DNA of 5,624 bases from contig JAASSQ010000197.1 in the NCBI GenBank assembly GCA_021767845.1, forward strand, positions 1 through 5,624, given 5' to 3'. The notes under the pieces are model-generated. The model was not told the origin of the DNA. It did no database searches and saw nothing but the letters and a program-made list of their open reading frames with translations. This stretch comes from Roseovarius sp. (GTDB lineage: Bacteria; Pseudomonadota; Alphaproteobacteria; Rhodobacterales; Rhodobacteraceae). The position numbers and the translations under genes are program-made. Positions 1 through 5,624 of this stretch are shown here, piece by piece. Numbering within the stretch: position 1 is the first letter of the stretch; each line of letters starts with the position of its first letter.

Positions 1-578
1 AAGCCATGCGGCTTGTCGAGATCCGAGGCGACCTTGGCCAGAAACTTGTTGTGTGACAAGCCGATAGACCCGGTCACGCCAAGCTCGTCGCGCATCCGTT
101 TGACCAGCCGGGCCAGCATCACGGCGGGGGGTGCGCCGTGCAGGCGGGCGGTGCCGGAAAGATCCATGAACGCCTCGTCAAGCGACAGCGGCTCGACCGC
201 CGGGGTCAGGTCCTCCATCATCGCGCGGATCTGGCGCGAGACCTGCGCGTAAAGCTCCATCCGGGGTTTCAGAACCACCGCGTCGGGGCAAAGATCCAGC
301 GCCTTGAACATCGGCATGGCCGAGCGCACGCCCCGGATTCTTGCGATATAACAAGCGGTTGAGACCACTCCGCGCCGCCCGCCGCCGATGATCACCGGCT
401 TGTGCGCCAGCTCGGGATTGTCGCGTTTCTCGACCGAGGCATAGAAGGCATCGCAATCCATATGCGCGATCGTCAGGTCGAACAGCTCGTCATGTGCCAC
501 CACCCGCGGGCTGCGGCAGGCGGGGCAGCGCGGGCCGGCATCGAACCGGGTCAGGCAATCGCGGCAGAGGGCGGGCAT
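1..578 (-). CDS. dinB: DNA polymerase IV (DinB, Y-family), N-terminal 192 residues; 3' end outside window
   Basis: Error-prone Y-family polymerase that copies past damaged template bases in the cytoplasm. Reading the minus strand from ATG at 576-578 gives an unbroken frame to the left edge. Residues 39-50 (HMDCDAFYASVE) match the start of E. coli DinB: D41 and D43 align with its D8 and D10, and Y46 is the likely steric-gate residue that excludes ribonucleotides. The second catalytic motif is SLDEAF at 132-137, with D134 and E135 the metal and catalytic acids. GVRSAMPM (83-90) and GLSHNKFLAKVASDLDKP (173-190) are also typical of the family. An in-frame TAG at 612-614 closes the frame upstream, so ATG 578 is the only ATG start; a GAGG lies just 3 nt before it, a short spacing. 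Two GTG codons at residues 26-27 are alternatives without a visible Shine-Dalgarno. The start adds about 33 residues before the polymerase core, with C5xxC8 and C18xxC21 resembling a zinc ribbon. The little finger domain and the beta-clamp-binding tail lie outside the window. Confidence 0.95.
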   Translation of the reverse strand, partial: MPALCRDCLTRFDAGPRCPACRSPRVVAHDELFDLTIAHMDCDAFYASVEKRDNPELAHKPVIIGGGRRGVVSTACYIARIRGVRSAMPMFKALDLCPDAVVLKPRMELYAQVSRQIRAMMEDLTPAVEPLSLDEAFMDLSGTARLHGAPPAVMLARLVKRMRDELGVTGSIGLSHNKFLAKVASDLDKPHG

Positions 579-590
579 GGGCCTCAGGCT

Positions 591-664
591 TTCGTACGAA
601 ACATGAAAAACCTACGCCGCTTTGGTACGAAAATCACCCGGCCGGACAAGAGATTCGTACAAAA
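591..664. repeat. Three direct copies of TTsGTACrAAA, spaced 31 and 32 bp, upstream of dinB
   Basis: Copies read TTCGTACGAAA (591-601), TTGGTACGAAA (622-632) and TTCGTACAAAA (654-664) on the plus strand. The first contains the perfect 10-bp palindrome TTCGTACGAA; the other two break its symmetry at one position each. Copies 1 and 2 share a longer match that also includes GCTTT on the left (588-592 and 619-623). Start-to-start spacings of 31 and 32 bp are close to three turns of B-DNA, so all copies would face the same side of the helix. They lie 13 to 86 bp upstream of the dinB start codon, where operators are expected. I do not recognise the binding protein. The usual alphaproteobacterial LexA box (GTTC-N7-GTTC) is not seen here. 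Confidence 0.6.
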
Positions 665-677
665 CCCGCGCCGCGGG
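661..677 (-). terminator. Probable intrinsic terminator downstream of pyrF
   Basis: On the minus strand, CCCGC-GGC-GCGGG (677 to 665) forms a 5-bp all-G/C stem with a 3-nt loop and is followed directly by TTTT (664-661). It lies 75-91 bp beyond the pyrF stop codon and before dinB, so it could separate the two transcripts. The stem and the T-tract are short, so termination may be partial. The T-tract coincides with the end of the third TTsGTACrAAA copy. Confidence 0.5.
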
Positions 678-706
678 CTTCTTCTTGGGCGAAATACCCC
701 GGGGGA

Positions 707-725
707 GTCGCCGCCCCGCGGCGAC
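707..725 (-). repeat. Inverted repeat after pyrF (8-bp stem, 3-nt loop)
   Basis: GTCGCCGC (707-714) and GCGGCGAC (718-725) are perfect inverted repeats around CCC. In pyrF mRNA this gives a very stable hairpin about 27 nt past the stop codon. No T-tract follows, so a role in 3'-end protection or assisting termination is more likely than intrinsic termination by itself. CCCCGGGG at 697-704 is a further palindrome just beyond it. Confidence 0.6.
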
Positions 726-740
726 GGGGGCAGCGCCCCC
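726..740 (-). repeat. Inverted repeat directly after pyrF (6-bp stem, 3-nt loop)
   Basis: GGGGGC (726-731) and GCCCCC (735-740) pair around AGC, abutting the 707-725 hairpin without a gap. It begins 12 nt past the pyrF stop codon. Together with its neighbour and the CCCCGGGG palindrome it makes up a compact GC-rich tail on the pyrF transcript. Confidence 0.6.
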
Positions 741-751
741 CCGGCCCCGGT

Positions 752-1444
752 TCAGCCGGGCAGATCGGCAAGGATGGCGCGCGCCGCCGACAGCGGATCG
801 GCGGCGGACCAGACGGGGCGGCCCACCACGATGTGATCGGCGCCGTCGGCGATGGCCTGCCCGGGGGTGGCCACCCGTTTCTGATCGCCCATCGCGGCAC
901 CGGCGGGGCGGACGCCGGGGGTGACGATCAGCTTGCCCTCGGCCTCGGGAAGGGCGCGGATCATCGCCGCCTCCTGCGGCGAGGCGATGACGCCATGCGC
1001 GCCCGCCTCGAAGGCGCGGGCGGCGCGTTCGGCCACCAGATCGGCCACGTCGCCGGGGCGGATCAGACCGGCATCGAGATCGGCGCGGTCGAGCGAGGTC
1101 AGGATCGTCACGGCAAGGATCCTCGTGTCGTGGCCCGACGCGCCCTCGCGGGCGGCGCGCACCACGTGCGGGTCGCCATGCACGGTCAGGAAATCCAGGT
1201 CGAACTGCACCAGCCCGCGCACCGCCGCCTCGACCGTGGCGCCGATGTCAAAGAGCTTCATGTCCAGGAAGATGCGCTTGCCGTGTTCCTGCTTGAGCTC
1301 GTTGGCCAGCGCCAGCCCGCCGCCCGTCAGCATCCCCAGCCCGATCTTGTAGAAGGACACCGCCTCGCCCAGCTTGCCGGTGAGGTTGAGCGCGTCGATC
1401 GCGTTGGGAAGATCGAGGGCGACGATCAGGCGGTCATCGGACAT
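752..1444 (-). CDS. pyrF: Orotidine 5'-phosphate decarboxylase
   Basis: Catalyses the last step of de novo UMP synthesis, decarboxylation of OMP to UMP, as a cytoplasmic (beta/alpha)8-barrel that acts as a dimer without cofactor. The 230-residue protein is the usual bacterial length. The active-site network is complete: D11 (VALDLP), K33 (YKIGLGML) and D61-M-K63-L-F-D66 (FLDMKLFDIG), where K63 is the proton donor. VTPGVRP (174-180) and the phosphate-binding end ADHIVVGRPV (202-211, R209) are also present. The frame stays open to an ATG at 1540, but the extra 32 residues resemble no PyrF N-terminus; MSDDRLIVALD starts exactly where the family starts. The ATG at 1444 has AAAAAGG about 9 nt upstream, a moderate ribosome site. 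The gene diverges from clpB and is probably monocistronic, since several hairpins separate it from dinB. No sign of damage or transfer. Confidence 0.97.
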   Translation of the reverse strand: MSDDRLIVALDLPNAIDALNLTGKLGEAVSFYKIGLGMLTGGGLALANELKQEHGKRIFLDMKLFDIGATVEAAVRGLVQFDLDFLTVHGDPHVVRAAREGASGHDTRILAVTILTSLDRADLDAGLIRPGDVADLVAERAARAFEAGAHGVIASPQEAAMIRALPEAEGKLIVTPGVRPAGAAMGDQKRVATPGQAIADGADHIVVGRPVWSAADPLSAARAILADLPG

Positions 1445-1490
1445 GGAAACGGGCCTTTTTACGCAGTGGAGCGATGGAAACGGTTGCGCC

Positions 1491-1519
1491 CTTGTCGCGA
1501 TGCCACCGGGCGGCGTCAA
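1491..1519 (-). promoter_or_regulatory. Candidate housekeeping promoter for pyrF
   Basis: On the minus strand TTGACG (1519-1514) is a 5/6 match to the -35 consensus, and GACAAG (1496-1491) sits 17 nt further on as a weak -10 (3/6 match). Transcription would begin about 40 nt before the pyrF ATG at 1444. Position and spacing fit, but the poor -10 keeps this tentative. Confidence 0.3.
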
Positions 1520-1568
1520 GCGCTTCTGCGCGCGCCGCACGCCGTGGGCCTTTTGCGCGGGCCGGCAT

Positions 1569-1597
1569 CTTGAACATCACGGGCGCGTTACCCATTT
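1569..1597 (+). promoter_or_regulatory. Heat-shock (RpoH / sigma-32) promoter of clpB
   Basis: CTTGAAC (1569-1575) matches 6 of 7 positions of the sigma-32 -35 element CTTGAAA. After 14 nt, ACCCATTT (1590-1597) matches 6 of 7 defined positions of the -10 element CCCCATnT. The known spacing range is 11-16 nt. Transcription should start near 1604, leaving a leader of about 74 nt before the clpB ATG. ClpB is a classic RpoH target, so motif, spacing and gene agree. Confidence 0.8.
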
Positions 1598-1663
1598 CAC
1601 CTTCTGAGGTTCCCGAACGACGTATGCCTGCAACAGGGTGCGCCACCGGGGTAACGCTTGTAC

Positions 1664-1670
1664 AAAGGAG
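1664..1670 (+). promoter_or_regulatory. Strong ribosome binding site that fixes the clpB start
   Basis: AAAGGAG lies 7 nt before ATG 1678-1680. The same frame is open back to 1474, but the 68 upstream codons have no ClpB similarity and would overlap the heat-shock promoter; this site settles the start at 1678. Confidence 0.9.
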
Positions 1671-1677
1671 ACAGACC

Positions 1678-4299
<2,622 letters not shown>

Positions 4300-4318
4300 G
4301 CGGCCCGCGACCGTCGAG

Positions 4319-4349
4319 ACAGCCCCCGGGGTTTGCCCCCGGGGGCTGT
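4319..4349 (+). terminator. Terminator hairpin of clpB
   Basis: ACAGCCCCCGGGG (4319-4331) and CCCCGGGGGCTGT (4337-4349) form a perfect 13-bp stem with a 5-nt loop, beginning 20 nt after the clpB stop codon. The tail is only TGCGTTT, a poor T-tract, but the stem is very stable. It should end the clpB transcript and insulate the methyltransferase genes from heat-shock read-through. Confidence 0.8.
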
Positions 4350-4378
4350 TGCGTTTCCGGCTTGCGGACAATGAAAGA

Positions 4379-4406
4379 TTGATTTCCGCGCCGATCCGGG
4401 GAAAAT
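4379..4406 (+). promoter_or_regulatory. Candidate promoter for the methyltransferase pair
   Basis: TTGATT (4379-4384) matches the -35 consensus at 4 of 6 positions and GAAAAT (4401-4406) the -10 at 4 of 6, with 16 nt between. It lies in the only AT-richer stretch between the clpB terminator and the ATG at 4434, giving a leader of about 20 nt. The match is weak. Confidence 0.3.
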
Positions 4407-4433
4407 GATCGCAAATCCCTAGGCCGAGCAGCC

Positions 4434-5213
4434 ATGCCAGACCAGAGCACGAGTGAAAGGACGGTTCACGCCCCCGAGCAGGCGGCGGTGATCGACCGTT
4501 TCCTGCGGCCGCAGGCCAGCGACGCCCCGCTGATCCGGCTGGGGGATTTCGGAGATGGCGGGTATCTGGTGCCCGACGATCTTCGCGGGATTGCGGCGTG
4601 CTATTCCCCGGGCGTGTCAGAACAGGCGACGTTCGAGATGGATCTTGCCAAGCGCGGCATCCGGTCCTTCATGGCCGATGCGTCGGTCAGCCGCCCGCCG
4701 CTGGATGTGCCGGGCGCGGAGTTCGTGCCGAAATTCCTTGGCGCGGAGGATGCGGGCGACACCATGACCCTCCGGCGGTGGGTCGAGGGGACCGACCCGG
4801 CGCCGGGCGAGGACCTGCTGTTGCAGATGGATATAGAGGGGGCGGAATACGCCACCCTGGCGGCGGCGCCGCGCGCATTGTTGCGGCGGTTTCGGATGAT
4901 CGTGATCGAATGGCACCATTTGCCCTCGGTGCTGACCAAGCCGCGGTTCCAGCAACAAGCCTTGGCCGCGATCGAGAAACTGAAGGACGATTTCGTCACC
5001 GTCCATCTGCATGCCAACAACGTCTCGGGCAGCGTCGAGATCGAGGGCGAGCGGGTTCCGCGCGTGGTGGAAGCCACGCTGTTGCGTCGTGACCGGATCG
5101 CCGAGATGCGCCCCGTGGCGCCCGCAGAGCTGCCGCATCCCCTGGATCGCCGGCACAACCCGCGCCGCCCGTGGCTGCCCCTGCCGGGGCGGTGGCTGGG
5201 CGCGGCCGGATGA
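4434..5213 (+). CDS. FkbM-like SAM-dependent methyltransferase
   Basis: 259-residue soluble protein, no signal peptide or membrane segment seen. The strongest signature is LLLQMDIEGAEY (128-139): the D-I-E-G-A-E motif followed by a strand RMIVIEWH marks the FkbM family (Methyltransf_21), whose members O-methylate sugars and other small molecules. The first SAM-binding loop is not the usual DxGxxxG; instead the region GDFGDGGYLVPDDL (37-50) and CYSPGVSEQATFEMDLAKRG (56-75) occupies that place, a variant I associate with a divergent FkbM branch. The C-terminal 30 residues or so are rich in proline and arginine and probably disordered. ATG 4434 has only a weak GAG 5 nt upstream; no better start precedes the conserved part. 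It lies downstream of the clpB terminator and 22 nt ahead of another methyltransferase-like gene, suggesting an operon. The substrate is unknown; glycan or surface polysaccharide modification is a guess from the family. Confidence 0.75.
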   Translation: MPDQSTSERTVHAPEQAAVIDRFLRPQASDAPLIRLGDFGDGGYLVPDDLRGIAACYSPGVSEQATFEMDLAKRGIRSFMADASVSRPPLDVPGAEFVPKFLGAEDAGDTMTLRRWVEGTDPAPGEDLLLQMDIEGAEYATLAAAPRALLRRFRMIVIEWHHLPSVLTKPRFQQQALAAIEKLKDDFVTVHLHANNVSGSVEIEGERVPRVVEATLLRRDRIAEMRPVAPAELPHPLDRRHNPRRPWLPLPGRWLGAAG

Positions 5214-5222
5214 CTTTGGGAA

Positions 5223-5229
5223 AGGAAGG
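5223..5229 (+). promoter_or_regulatory. Ribosome binding site of the gene at 5236
   Basis: AGGAAGG lies 6 nt before ATG 5236, inside the 22-nt gap after the preceding stop codon. It supports the chosen start and independent translation within a shared transcript. Confidence 0.75.
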
Positions 5230-5235
5230 TCTGGT

Positions 5236-5624
5236 ATGGCGAAAGATGTTCTGGAACGGCCCGAACTGACATTCCCCGAAGACGTGGGCGAATGGGTTCG
5301 CGAGCAGTATGCCGCGGCCAAGGTGATCCTGGAATACGGCAGCGGCGGATCGACGGTCATGGCGTCGGAAATGCCCGGCAAGACGATCCTGTCGGTCGAA
5401 AGCGACAAGCGCTGGATGCGCAGCCTGCGCGCCTACCTGGACCAGTCAAGCCCCCTATCCGAGGTCCACCTGCACCACGCCAATATCGGCAAGACCGGGA
5501 AATGGGGGCGCCCCGTCGATGCAACAGGGTTCCGGCGCTACCATCGTTATGCGCTGGACATCTGGGACGAGCCGGGATTCCGGGCGCCGAACCTCGTGCT
5601 GATCGACGGCCGTTTCCGCGAGGC
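5236..5624 (+). CDS. Predicted SAM-methyltransferase-fold protein, N-terminal 129 residues; 3' end outside window
   Basis: The open frame starts at ATG 5236 with a good Shine-Dalgarno and runs off the right edge. VILEYGSGGSTVMASE (30-45) fits motif I of class I SAM-dependent methyltransferases: a hydrophobic strand, an acidic residue (E33) and a glycine-rich loop. KTILSVESDKRW (49-60) fits the second strand ending in the acidic residue that usually holds the SAM ribose (E55 or D57). NLVLIDGRFRE (119-129) fits strand 4 with its acidic motif (D124). So the SAM-binding half of the fold is recognisable, but methyl transfer is inferred and the substrate is unknown. It follows the FkbM-like gene by 22 bp on the same strand, so the two probably share a transcript. 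I do not recognise a named gene. The remainder of the domain lies beyond the window. Confidence 0.75.
   Translation, partial: MAKDVLERPELTFPEDVGEWVREQYAAAKVILEYGSGGSTVMASEMPGKTILSVESDKRWMRSLRAYLDQSSPLSEVHLHHANIGKTGKWGRPVDATGFRRYHRYALDIWDEPGFRAPNLVLIDGRFRE

Noticed and set aside
579..665. LexA (SOS) box upstream of dinB
   Set aside because: Neither GTTC-N7-GTTC nor its complement GAAC-N7-GAAC occurs; GAAACATGAAAA near 598-609 is only a superficial resemblance.
1445..1540. 32-codon N-terminal extension of pyrF from ATG at 1540
   Set aside because: PyrF proteins begin at the MSDDRLIVALD position; the extension is unlike the family and overlaps the likely promoter.
494..1573. 359-codon plus-strand open frame across the dinB start, the intergenic region and pyrF
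   Set aside because: It is antisense to pyrF and dinB, crosses terminator hairpins and both flanking gene boundaries, and has a low-complexity R/G/A/H composition.
1474..1677. 68-codon N-terminal extension of clpB
   Set aside because: It has no ClpB similarity, spans the heat-shock promoter, and a strong Shine-Dalgarno supports the start at 1678, which also gives E. coli-equivalent numbering for all motifs.
1604..1677. RNA thermometer in the clpB leader
   Set aside because: Only short stems (for example CCTG-CAA-CAGG) are visible and nothing in the leader pairs well with AAAGGAG, so there is no ROSE-like or fourU-like arrangement.
4601..5408. Minus-strand open frames of 223 and 263 codons opposite the methyltransferase genes
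   Set aside because: They are antisense to two genes with clear methyltransferase motifs and good operon spacing, and their translations are R/S/P/H-rich with no recognisable domain.

Overview
The window looks like ordinary high-GC alphaproteobacterial chromosome, most likely Rhodobacterales (Roseobacter/Paracoccus type). Three things point there: strong G/C bias at third codon positions (giving long meaningless ORFs opposite real genes), the wording of the DinB, PyrF and ClpB proteins, and a GC-rich multi-hairpin tail after pyrF of a kind I recall at many Rhodobacterales gene ends. The organism call is inference; no rRNA or other marker is present.

Layout. On the minus strand, positions 1-578 hold the N-terminal 192 residues of DNA polymerase IV (dinB), whose 3' end runs off the left edge. 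Upstream of it, 579-751 carries three hairpins that follow pyrF and a three-copy direct repeat spaced by about three helical turns in front of dinB. The minus-strand gene pyrF (orotidine 5'-phosphate decarboxylase) occupies 752-1444. A divergent intergenic region (1445-1677) separates pyrF from clpB and contains a very good heat-shock (RpoH-type) promoter for clpB. clpB (1678-4299, plus strand) encodes a complete ClpB disaggregase with every catalytic motif intact, and is closed by a 13-bp GC-rich hairpin. After a 134-bp gap come two plus-strand genes 22 bp apart: an FkbM-like methyltransferase (4434-5213) and the start of a second SAM-methyltransferase-like protein (5236 to the right edge), probably co-transcribed.

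Functionally this is a mosaic of unrelated units: translesion DNA synthesis, pyrimidine synthesis, heat-shock proteostasis, and a pair of predicted methyltransferase-fold proteins of unknown substrate. I see no mobile element, CRISPR array, RNA gene, or signs of horizontal transfer. The points most worth a second look are the phased TTsGTACrAAA repeats before dinB, the four-cysteine putative zinc ribbon at the DinB N-terminus, the heat-shock promoter of clpB, and the unexplained methyltransferase-like pair. I do not see convincing evidence of a new biological system.
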